A program made the translations under genes and the position numbers. This document shows positions 1 through 6,405 of a DNA stretch of 7,117 nucleotides, piece after piece (the stretch's first letter is position 1; every line of letters starts with the position of its first letter). Where the stretch lies: NCBI GenBank assembly GCA_934700375.1, contig CAKUXT010000107.1, positions 1 through 7,117 on the forward strand. The letters are read 5' to 3'. The notes beneath the pieces are model-generated. The model had not been told where the DNA came from. It saw nothing but the letters and a program-made list of their open reading frames with translations, and did not search any database. The stretch comes from an uncultured Bacilli bacterium (GTDB taxonomy: Bacteria; Bacillota_I; Bacilli_A; RFN20; CAG-288).

Positions 1-832
1 GTTCAAAGCCTTGAAAGCCCTGCTCGATATCACGGCTTGTCTTCTTCATGGCATACTCTTCTTCCTTTTCAGGATCAAGAGTGCCTGAGACTGATTTGAC
101 AAGCTCTTCGTATTCTTTCTTGTATCTCAGATAGCTCTTCTCCGCATAAGGGGCAAGGATAGAGTCGATTTCAGGAACGGTGAATCCGCCATACTGCATG
201 GAAGCGCAGTTTAAGGTCAGATCGGAGATGAGGTTACAGGCAGTTCTTACGTCTTTGGGCTCATTGTAACCGATGTTCTCCCATTCAAAACCGCCGCAAA
301 GAACTCTGCCCATATCAAAGAGAGAGCAGTTGTAAGTCAGAAGTCTTGAAGAGATATCATGAATATAGATATAGCCATCATCGATAGCCTGTAATTCATC
401 TTTATTCAGGAATGTCTTTCTATAAAGCTGCTTTGAAAAAGCGTTGTAGGTCAAAGTGCGCTGTGTAGAGACCAAAGCAGAAGTTGTATTGGCATTGCTT
501 CTATCCGCAATGAAGTTGAGCTGATCGACAGTTTTGATGGTCTCATCCATCATACGGACGAAATCCTGTTTGTAGTTACGATAATCGCGATAGGATTTTG
601 CAACCTTGGAATTGGTCTTATCTAGTGCAAGCTCGACAAAGACATGCATCTGGGAAACAGGAATCAGATCGCTATAGTAGGAAGACATCTCTTTTTCGAC
701 ATAGCCCTGGATGTTCTTCCAATCCTCATCGCTGAGTTTTACATTGACACGGTTGGCACTCTTCGTGACAGCATTTTTGATTTTCGTAAAATCATAATCG
801 GCAAGACTTTCATCTTTTTTAATGATTTTCAT
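1..832 (-). CDS. nrdD: Anaerobic ribonucleoside-triphosphate reductase, N-terminal part (cut by window edge)
   Basis: Class III ribonucleotide reductase, a cytoplasmic glycyl-radical enzyme that converts ribonucleoside triphosphates to deoxy forms under anaerobic conditions after activation by the radical-SAM protein NrdG. The first 277 codons are present, read leftwards off the window edge. Residues 1-90 look like an ATP-cone allosteric domain: it starts MKIIKKDES, has the DFTKIKNAV segment and ends with the typical AKSYRDYRNYK. Residues 110-235 carry the start of the catalytic barrel: GYIYIHD (153-159), the NCSLFD segment with Cys169, the GGFEW patch, QYGG (213-216) and the LAPYAEK stretch, all typical of NrdD. 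The glycyl-radical C-terminus lies outside the window. The start ATG (832-830) follows GGGAGG (843-838 on the minus strand) at 5-nt spacing. It lies 160-odd bases beyond the terminator of the infB operon, so it is probably a separate transcription unit. The family call is solid; the gene is incomplete only because of the window. Confidence 0.9.
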   Translation of the reverse strand, partial: MKIIKKDESLADYDFTKIKNAVTKSANRVNVKLSDEDWKNIQGYVEKEMSSYYSDLIPVSQMHVFVELALDKTNSKVAKSYRDYRNYKQDFVRMMDETIKTVDQLNFIADRSNANTTSALVSTQRTLTYNAFSKQLYRKTFLNKDELQAIDDGYIYIHDISSRLLTYNCSLFDMGRVLCGGFEWENIGYNEPKDVRTACNLISDLTLNCASMQYGGFTVPEIDSILAPYAEKSYLRYKKEYEELVKSVSGTLDPEKEEEYAMKKTSRDIEQGFQGFE

Positions 833-993
833 AGTTACCTCCCAAGTCCGTAGACTAATATCATAATATCGAAAAAAGGAAATAGATAGGGGAAATTTGC
901 TTAGGATTTTTCGCCTATTTTAAGAAAGACTGAACACTAGGGCAAAATCAACGATAAGCAACTTAAAAGAAAGTGAGGTTGGCTCATTCGGGC

Positions 994-1025
994 AAAAAAG
1001 AACTCTAGGCGATGCTAGAGTTCTT
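994..1025 (-). terminator. Intrinsic terminator ending the rimP-rbfA operon
   Basis: A perfect 11-bp inverted repeat (AAGAACTCTAG at 998-1008 and CTAGAGTTCTT at 1015-1025) encloses a 6-nt loop. Read on the minus strand it is followed directly by a run of six T (999-994, the first two inside the stem). It starts 8 nt after the rbfA stop codon. The plus-strand side has no T-run (TTCTTATACG), and no plus-strand gene ends here, so the terminator serves the minus-strand operon. It separates rbfA from nrdD. Confidence 0.9.
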
Positions 1026-1033
1026 ATACGCTA

Positions 1034-1582
1034 CTAGGCTTTCTTTGCTGTCTTTCTGACAGCAGGCTTTCTTGTCGTTGTCTTCTTAGCAGCAGTCTTC
1101 TTTGCAGTTGTTGTTTTCTTGGCAGCTGTCTTTCTTGTTGTCTTCTTGACAGGCTTTTCTTCAACAACGGTATCTTCTTTGACTTCTTCTTTTTCGCCAT
1201 TCATCTTATAGTCATCACCGAAGACATCTTTCAAGGTAACCGGCTTTTTATTGTTAGCCATCTCGATGACTTTGGCCATAGAGGAAGATTCCTCATAGGT
1301 CTTATCGGCAACGAAGATGAGATCAGGAGTCTTATAGATGGAAAGCTTCTTGCTAAGCATCGTTCTGATATGGCCTTTGTTGTTGTTCAAGAAACGAACA
1401 ACTTCATTAGTTTTCTCAGGGTTGATATCTGAAACAAAGACTTTGCAATAGGAATAATCGATTGTCATCTTCACTTCGTTGATTGAAACGAACTGAGTGA
1501 CAGGATTCTTTAATTCATAGATGATGATCTCAGAGAGATCCTTCTGAATGACAGCCTGTACTCTACCTTTTTTATCAGCCAT
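1034..1582 (-). CDS. rbfA: 30S ribosome-binding factor RbfA with a Lys/Thr-rich C-terminal tail
   Basis: RbfA binds the maturing 30S subunit and helps the processing and folding of the 5' end of 16S rRNA. Residues 5-108 match the single KH-like domain: RVQAVIQKDLSEII, the ISINEV-like strand SINEVKMTIDYSYCKVFVS (33-51), the GHIRTMLSKKL helix (70-80), TPDLIFVADKTYEE (85-98). Family members are usually near 115-130 residues. This one has 182 because of an extension: a mostly acidic linker (about 129-142) and then a strongly basic tail (143-182) of K, T, A and R without any acidic residue. An 11-residue unit (TAAKKTTTAKK) is repeated nearly exactly at 152-162 and 163-173. The start ATG has AGGAGG (1597-1592) 9 nt upstream and overlaps the infB stop by 8 nt, so translation is probably coupled. 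Two TAG codons follow in tandem, then the terminator. The domain call is firm; the role of the tail is unknown. Confidence 0.93.
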   Translation of the reverse strand: MADKKGRVQAVIQKDLSEIIIYELKNPVTQFVSINEVKMTIDYSYCKVFVSDINPEKTNEVVRFLNNNKGHIRTMLSKKLSIYKTPDLIFVADKTYEESSSMAKVIEMANNKKPVTLKDVFGDDYKMNGEKEEVKEDTVVEEKPVKKTTRKTAAKKTTTAKKTAAKKTTTRKPAVRKTAKKA

Positions 1583-3392
1583 TCTTCACTTCCTCCTGAC
1601 CGAAGGCCTCTAATAAGTCGCCTTCCTGGAGATCGAATTTATCGGAGATGGTAAGGCCGCATTCAAAGCCCATATTGACTTCCTTGGCATCATCCTTGAA
1701 ACGCTTCAAGGAGGTGAGATGTGTCTTTAAGACCAACTCTTTGTTGCGGAAGACACGGATTTCAGAGGTGTTGGTGATCTTGCCGTCAGTGACATAGCAG
1801 CCGGCAATCTGACCGACCTTGCTGGCCTTGAAGAGAGAACGGACTTCGCAGTGTCCATAGATGACTTCTTCAAAGACAGGAGCAAGCGTACCTCTCATAG
1901 CGGCTTCGATATCCTCTAAGAGTTTGTAAATGATATTGTATTCACGGATTTCGACATGATCGGCTTTGGCCATATCCTTGATGGATGCGCTGACTTTGAC
2001 AGAGAAGGCCAAGACGATTGCATGAGATGCAGAGGCCAAGACCAAGTCGCCCTGAGAGACATCACCAGAGGAGCAATGAAGAATAGAAAGCTTGGCACCA
2101 GGAACATCGATCTTTTCCAAAGATGCCTTCAAAGCTTCTGCAGAACCCTGTGTATCGGCTTTGACGATAAGGTTGATGTTCTGACTTTCGCCGTTTGCGG
2201 CAGACTGTGCCAAATCGGCTAAGGAGACACCAGTATTGTTCTGGCCGATGAGAGCCTGCGCTCTCTTTTCGGCAGCTTCTCTTGCTTCGTGTTCATCAGC
2301 GAAGGCCATGAAGCGGTCACCTGCGACAGGGACACCGGAAATACCGGTGACAGAGACAGGAGTAGAAGGACCTGCGCTCTTTAACATCTTATTGAATTCA
2401 TTGGTCATCTTTCTGACTTTGCAATAGTAAGGACCGATGGCTAAGGTATCGCCGACTTTAAGGGTACCGTTCTGGACAAGAAGGGTAGCTTTAGCGCCTT
2501 CCTTCTTATCGAGTTCTGCTTCAATGACAGAACCGATGGCAGGACGATCGTCTGTAGCCTTGAGTTCAAGCATTTCTGCAAGGTCAAGGATACCTTCAAG
2601 AAGGGTATCGACGCCCTGATTTCTCTTTGCGGAGACAGGGAACATCATGACATCACCGCCCCAGTCTTCGGCAAGGACGCCTAAGCCGGAGAGCTGCTGC
2701 TTGACTCTTTCGATCTGTGCAGCGGGCTTATCGATTTTATTGATTGCGACAATCATAGGAACATTAGCTGCTTTGGCGTGGTCAATCGCTTCGATAGTCT
2801 GCGGTTTGACACCATCATCAGCAGCGACGACAAGAACAACGATATCAGTCATGGAAGCACCGCGTGCACGCATGGCAGTGAAGGCTTCATGGCCAGGAGT
2901 ATCGATAAAGGTGATCTTCTTTCCCTGAACGACTTTCTGATAGGCACCGATTTCCTGCGTGATGCCGCCGTGTTCTCCGCCGGTGATATTGGAATGGCGG
3001 ATGCAGTCGATCAATGTGGTCTTGCCGTGGTCGACATGTCCCATGATCGTGACGACAGGAGGACGGCTATCAGTATCGACATCTTTGTCGAAAATGGCAA
3101 CTTTGGTGAAATCATCGACAGCACCTCCGGCCTCTTTCTTGAAATCGAGTCCGTTTTCGATGCAGACTTCGGCAATCAATTCATCGCTTAATACAGTATT
3201 AAGGGAAATCAATTTACCTTGCATCAAGAAATTCTTGATGGTATCGGTCGGTGAAATTCCAGTCTTTTTGCAAAGCTGGTCGAGTGTCAAGGTTCCGTTG
3301 TAGACAAAGACACCATTCTGAACCTGACCTTGGACTTTCTTTCCAAAAGAAGACTTATTGCCGCCTTTTTTTGACATTTTTGATTTACTCAT
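1575..3392 (-). CDS. infB: Translation initiation factor IF-2
   Basis: GTPase that places formyl-Met-tRNA on the 30S subunit and drives 50S joining. At 605 residues it is a short form, with only about 25 basic residues before the IF2_N module (about 27-82). The G domain is complete: P-loop GHVDHGKT (118-125), switch I GGITQEIGAY with Thr145, DTPGHEAF (164-171), NKID (218-221) and SAK (254-256). A beta-barrel domain follows (about 285-365), then domain III (about 404-498, with KADTQGSAEALK) and the C-terminal tRNA-binding barrel (about 500-605, with SKVGQIAGCYVTDGKI at 524-539 and GFECGL at 575-580). All catalytic motifs look intact, so it should be functional. The ATG is preceded by AAAGGGGG (3407-3400) at 7-nt spacing, which runs into the ylxQ stop; only 13 nt separate the two genes. 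rbfA overlaps its 3' end by 8 nt. In B. subtilis, ylxP sits between infB and rbfA; here it is absent. Confidence 0.98.
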   Translation of the reverse strand: MSKSKMSKKGGNKSSFGKKVQGQVQNGVFVYNGTLTLDQLCKKTGISPTDTIKNFLMQGKLISLNTVLSDELIAEVCIENGLDFKKEAGGAVDDFTKVAIFDKDVDTDSRPPVVTIMGHVDHGKTTLIDCIRHSNITGGEHGGITQEIGAYQKVVQGKKITFIDTPGHEAFTAMRARGASMTDIVVLVVAADDGVKPQTIEAIDHAKAANVPMIVAINKIDKPAAQIERVKQQLSGLGVLAEDWGGDVMMFPVSAKRNQGVDTLLEGILDLAEMLELKATDDRPAIGSVIEAELDKKEGAKATLLVQNGTLKVGDTLAIGPYYCKVRKMTNEFNKMLKSAGPSTPVSVTGISGVPVAGDRFMAFADEHEAREAAEKRAQALIGQNNTGVSLADLAQSAANGESQNINLIVKADTQGSAEALKASLEKIDVPGAKLSILHCSSGDVSQGDLVLASASHAIVLAFSVKVSASIKDMAKADHVEIREYNIIYKLLEDIEAAMRGTLAPVFEEVIYGHCEVRSLFKASKVGQIAGCYVTDGKITNTSEIRVFRNKELVLKTHLTSLKRFKDDAKEVNMGFECGLTISDKFDLQEGDLLEAFGQEEVKNG

Positions 3393-3405
3393 TCGCTTAC
3401 CCCCT

Positions 3406-3741
3406 TTATTGAATATCGTCTAATTCTTTCTTCATCGTCTCATATATGGCTTTCGCTAAGGATACATCTTTTACACCGAACGCTTTCAGCTTATCATAGC
3501 CTAAGCATGTCTTTAAATCAAAGCTTCCCGTATAACGGATAGAATGAAAGACTTTGTCCTGAGGTGCGATGTGGAGAAGCTTCTCTTCGTTCTTTTCAGA
3601 ACATTCGGGAAGAATGACAAGAAGAGCGATTTTAGACAAGGACAGCTTCTCTTCCAATTTCATTCCGACATAGATGCTTCTCTTCTTCTGAGCAAAACCC
3701 AAATAAGCAGAGAGCTTATTTTCAATTTCCTCGTTTGACAT
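3406..3741 (-). CDS. ylxQ: L7Ae-like RNA-binding protein, YlxQ family
   Basis: Small protein (111 residues) of the ribosomal L7Ae/L30e type, a fold that often binds kink-turn RNA. The call rests on three things: the position between ylxR and infB, which is where ylxQ sits in Bacillota; the size; and the sequence pattern LSAYLGFAQKKRSIYVG (10-26), the hydrophobic strand KIALLVILPECS (37-48) followed by EKNEEKLL, and the end AFGVKDVSLAKAI (87-99), which resembles the usual VAI-KD-xLAKxI ending. It is divergent: the GxN and KAI-type RNA-contact residues after the first helix read GMKLEEKL, so kink-turn binding cannot be assumed. The ATG lies inside the end of ylxR (20-nt overlap), with GGAGGA (3758-3753) about 11 nt upstream, also within ylxR. 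This implies translational coupling. Confidence 0.8.
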   Translation of the reverse strand: MSNEEIENKLSAYLGFAQKKRSIYVGMKLEEKLSLSKIALLVILPECSEKNEEKLLHIAPQDKVFHSIRYTGSFDLKTCLGYDKLKAFGVKDVSLAKAIYETMKKELDDIQ

Positions 3742-3988
3742 ATTCGATCATCTCCTCCATCAAAGCCTTTTCCTGAGATTGTGGAACAATCCTGGATAAT
3801 CTTTTCTTCTGAAACGTCTTTTTGATCTGCTCTTCGTCTTTTAAGACATAGACGCCTCTTCCTTCCATATTGTAATCGAGATCGAGTACAACATTTCCGT
3901 CGGAAGCTTTGACAAGGCGAAGGAGTCTCTCACGCGGATATTTCACGCGTGAGAGCAGATCCATTCTATAGACTACAAATTCTTTCAC
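3722..3988 (-). CDS. ylxR: YlxR (RnpM) family RNA-binding protein, degenerate N-terminal motif
   Basis: Small basic protein (88 residues) of the DUF448/YlxR family. In B. subtilis this family has been renamed RnpM because it binds the RNase P RNA and modulates the enzyme. The core is clear: PRERLLRLVKASDGNVVLDLD (18-38), GRGVYV (43-48) and a basic C-terminal helix. The family's opening R-K-C motif aligns with R8-M9-D10 here, so the conserved cysteine is replaced by Asp. The start is GTG at 3988-3986, 5 nt after the nusA stop (TAA). There is no good ribosome site before it, so it probably relies on re-initiation by ribosomes leaving nusA. The next ATG, codon 9, would delete the part that aligns with the family, which supports the GTG. 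The last 20 nt overlap ylxQ. Confidence 0.85.
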   Translation of the reverse strand: MKEFVVYRMDLLSRVKYPRERLLRLVKASDGNVVLDLDYNMEGRGVYVLKDEEQIKKTFQKKRLSRIVPQSQEKALMEEMIEYVKRGN

Positions 3989-3993
3989 AATGA

Positions 3994-5865
3994 TTATTTT
4001 CCGGAATCGTCGTCATAATACTTGTCAGAATAATACTGATCAAGTTCGTCATCATCTTCATAATCCATATTGTCATCATCTTCAGCCTGTTCATCCATAG
4101 CCTCAAGTTCTTCCTGAGTGTAGATCGGCATAGCAGTTGCCTTAGAGGCTTCGCTGGTAACTTCCTTCTTCTCTTCTTCGTCGCCTTTCTTCTTTCTGCG
4201 ATAAGAACGAGTTTCGCTAGGGCCTTTCTTCTGTGTCAAAGCAGCTTCCAAAGCATCGAGAGAGATCTTCGGCTTGTTCATGATTTCGATGTGCTCGACC
4301 TCTTCTTCCTTCTTTTCAGCAGGCTTTTCTTCGACAGGTTTTTCTTCGGTCACAGGTTCGCTGACCTTGACTTCCTCTTCCTTCTCAACCGGCTTGACTT
4401 CTTCAACAACTTTTTCTTCCGGCTTAGAAGCGGCAACAGGAGTCTCTTCAGGATTCATGGATTTGACTTCTTCATTCTGGATATCTTCTTCTTCGACATC
4501 AGTATCTTCAGCTGCAGGTGTTGCCTCAACGGGTTTAGCAGCCAATTCAGGATACATATTGTCGACATTGCGCAGGATTTCAGGAACCATCATGAACTTG
4601 ATGCCCTGCTTCATGGCATCATCAATCTGAAGGACGGTGAGCTTGCACTTGGATAAGTGAGAAGCGAGACGGACGTTGGAACCATTGGAACCGATAGCGA
4701 CACCCTGACCGCCATTGTTGACAATGACAGTGATCTGAGGATGTTCGTATTCTCTGTCGTTTTCGAATTCTTCGAAGTGAACATTCTTATCGAAGAAATC
4801 ATCAGGGCAGGTCATACCGATGACATCGGCAGGCTTCATGGCTTCCATGATCTGCATGGCCTTATTGGGATGCCACTTGCAGAAGTCGAGCTTTTCGCCT
4901 CTTAAGATTGTGGAGATGCTTCTCTGACGGGTTGCTTCAGGACCGATGCAGGTTCCGACAGGATCGATAGCAGGATTGGTGGACTCGACAAAGACTTTGC
5001 ATCTTCTTCCAGGTTCACGGGCGATGCCCTTGACTTTGACGATGCCTTCTCCGACTTCAGGAATTTCTCTTTCCATCAATTTCTCAACGAACTTTGTGCT
5101 GGTTCTGTTGACATCAAGAGAGGTCGGACTTCCGTTTTCAGAGACCTTTTCAAGATAGAAGAGGACATTGGTATCGGAAGTGGTGAAACGATCATTGGGC
5201 AAAAGCTTCTTGGAATCCTTCTTGATGAAGGTTGTGGCTTTGCCGAAGGAGAATTCATAATTCTGGTTTTCGTTATCAGCCTTGATGACCTTACCTTCGA
5301 TAAGTCCGCCCATCTGATTCTTATAAGCGGTGAGAACAGCCTGTTTGCTGGCTTCTTTCAATTTGGAATTGAAAAGCTGCTTGACTCTTCTTGTCCACCA
5401 CTTATCAAGCTTAGTGACATCGAAAGGAATCTCGACGATGGTCCCGTCTTCAGCATCCTTCTTGGTGAGGGTGTAATAATCCTCAGGGGAGATCTGATAG
5501 GCATCATCGATGATTTCATCATCAGGAGTGATGACCTTAAGGTCATAGATCTTGTAGTGCTTGAGATCTTCGGTGAAGACGACCTTGCACTGAATCTGAG
5601 TCTTGAGGAGCTCATTCTCTTCCTTGTTGTTCTTATCACGAAGTTCAGGATAAGACCATTCAAGGTAGGCTGTCTTCATACTATCGATAAGGATATCAGA
5701 GACAGTCTGCTGATCGATCATGTTTTCTTTTGTGACTTCAGCAATAGCAGTGGTAAAGCTATCGGCATCGACGTTGCCTAACTGTTCGGCATCCTTCTTC
5801 TTTGATTTCTTTCTTTTCGGTTTGATGACTTCTTCTTCGTTTAAAGCGTACTGTTCTTCAGACAT
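3994..5865 (-). CDS. nusA: Transcription termination/antitermination factor NusA with charged N- and C-terminal extensions
   Basis: NusA binds RNA polymerase and nascent RNA and tunes pausing, termination and antitermination. Numbered from the ATG at 5865 (623 residues): residues 1-35 are a charged extension with a lysine-rich patch (about 15-24); 35-150 are the polymerase-binding N-terminal domain; about 186-246 the S1 domain (GGLIEGKVI); about 279-342 KH1 (IAREPGRRCKVFVES, DPVGTCIGP, LRGEKLD); about 375-425 KH2 (VAIGSNGSNVRLAS at 389-402). B. subtilis NusA is about 370 residues. Here about 180 extra residues follow KH2: an E/V/P/K-rich stretch, a predicted helix (DALEAALTQKK), a basic patch YRRKKK (555-560) and an Asp/Tyr-rich end. 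In KH1 the usual GxRG reads GPEA (308-311), so the second Gly of GxxG is lost; KH2 keeps GSNG (392-395). An upstream in-frame ATG at 5883 has no ribosome site, while this ATG has GGAGG 11 nt away, so I prefer 5865. rimP lies 26 nt upstream and ylxR 5 nt downstream. Confidence 0.95.
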   Translation of the reverse strand: MSEEQYALNEEEVIKPKRKKSKKKDAEQLGNVDADSFTTAIAEVTKENMIDQQTVSDILIDSMKTAYLEWSYPELRDKNNKEENELLKTQIQCKVVFTEDLKHYKIYDLKVITPDDEIIDDAYQISPEDYYTLTKKDAEDGTIVEIPFDVTKLDKWWTRRVKQLFNSKLKEASKQAVLTAYKNQMGGLIEGKVIKADNENQNYEFSFGKATTFIKKDSKKLLPNDRFTTSDTNVLFYLEKVSENGSPTSLDVNRTSTKFVEKLMEREIPEVGEGIVKVKGIAREPGRRCKVFVESTNPAIDPVGTCIGPEATRQRSISTILRGEKLDFCKWHPNKAMQIMEAMKPADVIGMTCPDDFFDKNVHFEEFENDREYEHPQITVIVNNGGQGVAIGSNGSNVRLASHLSKCKLTVLQIDDAMKQGIKFMMVPEILRNVDNMYPELAAKPVEATPAAEDTDVEEEDIQNEEVKSMNPEETPVAASKPEEKVVEEVKPVEKEEEVKVSEPVTEEKPVEEKPAEKKEEEVEHIEIMNKPKISLDALEAALTQKKGPSETRSYRRKKKGDEEEKKEVTSEASKATAMPIYTQEELEAMDEQAEDDDNMDYEDDDELDQYYSDKYYDDDSGK

Positions 5866-5876
5866 TTTGATTTTTT

Positions 5877-5881
5877 CCTCC
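5877..5881 (-). promoter_or_regulatory. Ribosome binding site deciding the nusA start
   Basis: GGAGG on the minus strand lies 11 nt before the ATG at 5865. It overlaps and follows the alternative upstream ATG (5883-5881), which itself is preceded only by AT-rich sequence without a Shine-Dalgarno core. The spacing is longer than ideal, so initiation at 5883 (629 residues) cannot be excluded. Confidence 0.6.
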
Positions 5882-5891
5882 ATTTATATCT

Positions 5892-6353
5892 TTATGCTTT
5901 ATAACCCATATGAATTGAATCGACATCGTCTTCAGTCAGGACTTCATTCTTCTTTCTTCCTTTGATGAAGTGATGCATGAATGCTTTCCCATCCTCGAAT
6001 TTGTCTAACTGCATAAGAATGACGTTTCCATTCTTCTTCAGTTTGACATCGAGCCAACGGGAGAGAAATCTCTCTAAGGAATCAAACGGAATCTCTCTTT
6101 GACTTCCGCCGGAAGAGATGTCAAGGACATAGCCTTCTTCCGACGTGTCAATTTCATCGAGAAGCGGATTGACCTTATCGGTGAACTTCTCAATCTCATC
6201 CATCGTGATTTCAAAATCACGATCGATAAGAACCTCCAGAACCGGTCCATCCTCTTTTGAGACATAGTAGCGAGTAGAAACAAGGGTAAGACCTAATTCA
6301 TCCGCCGCTTTCTGAAACATCTCTTTTGCTTTTTCTAATGTATTCTGATCCAT
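5892..6353 (-). CDS. rimP: Ribosome maturation factor RimP
   Basis: RimP assists late assembly of the 30S subunit and is the usual first gene of the nusA-infB operon. The protein from the chosen start is 153 residues, normal for the family. The N-terminal half (about 1-70) has the KAADELGLTLVSTRYY start, then GPVLEVLIDRDFEITMDEIEKFTDKVNPLLDEID, matching the RimP pattern LRVxID-x-GITxxDC. YVLDISSGG (75-83) corresponds to the family's YxLEVSSPG, with Gly in place of Pro. The rest forms the Sm-like C-terminal domain (RFLSRWLDVKLKKNG... MGYKA). The open frame extends 26 codons upstream to 6431, but that part is leader RNA with hairpins. The ATG at 6353 has a perfect AAGGAGG five bases upstream and begins at the conserved first helix, which fixes the start. 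nusA begins 26 nt after the stop. Confidence 0.93.
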   Translation of the reverse strand: MDQNTLEKAKEMFQKAADELGLTLVSTRYYVSKEDGPVLEVLIDRDFEITMDEIEKFTDKVNPLLDEIDTSEEGYVLDISSGGSQREIPFDSLERFLSRWLDVKLKKNGNVILMQLDKFEDGKAFMHHFIKGRKKNEVLTEDDVDSIHMGYKA

Positions 6354-6358
6354 TCTAA

Positions 6359-6365
6359 CCTCCTT
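6359..6365 (-). promoter_or_regulatory. Consensus ribosome binding site of rimP
   Basis: AAGGAGG on the minus strand, five bases before the ATG at 6353. It sits 8 nt downstream of the strong leader hairpin (6405-6374), so that hairpin or a bound factor could influence its access. Confidence 0.9.
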
Positions 6366-6373
6366 ATAAGAGA

Positions 6374-6405
6374 AAGAGTGGACCCCCAAAAGGAAGTCCA
6401 CTCTT
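6374..6405 (-). promoter_or_regulatory. Strong leader hairpin upstream of rimP, attenuator-like
   Basis: In the minus-strand RNA, AAGAGUGGAC (6405-6396) pairs perfectly with GUCCACUCUU (6383-6374). The interior UUCC/GGGG adds two C-G and two U-G pairs, closing on a UUUU loop, for a continuous stem of 14 bp. It is followed by UCUCUUAU, a weak U-rich tract, then the rimP ribosome site. It could be a leaky terminator/attenuator in front of the operon, or a structure that binds a regulator. NusA autoregulation of this operon is known in E. coli; whether it works through this hairpin is inference. Confidence 0.7.

Noticed and set aside
833..993. Small gene between nrdD and the operon terminator
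   Set aside because: No open frame with a ribosome site is visible; the region looks like leader and spacer.
1040..1150. Nucleotide tandem repeat or CRISPR-like array
   Set aside because: The periodicity comes from the repeated Lys/Thr/Ala codons of the RbfA tail, with varied synonymous codons, and has no spacers.
2236..3303. Several plus-strand frames of 60-137 codons
   Set aside because: They lie opposite infB, whose domains and motifs are complete; none has a ribosome site or a family-like pattern.
4274..4656. Two overlapping plus-strand frames rich in Ser or Phe/Leu
   Set aside because: They are the reverse complement of the low-complexity Glu/Lys/Val tail of NusA, which yields long stop-free frames by composition alone.
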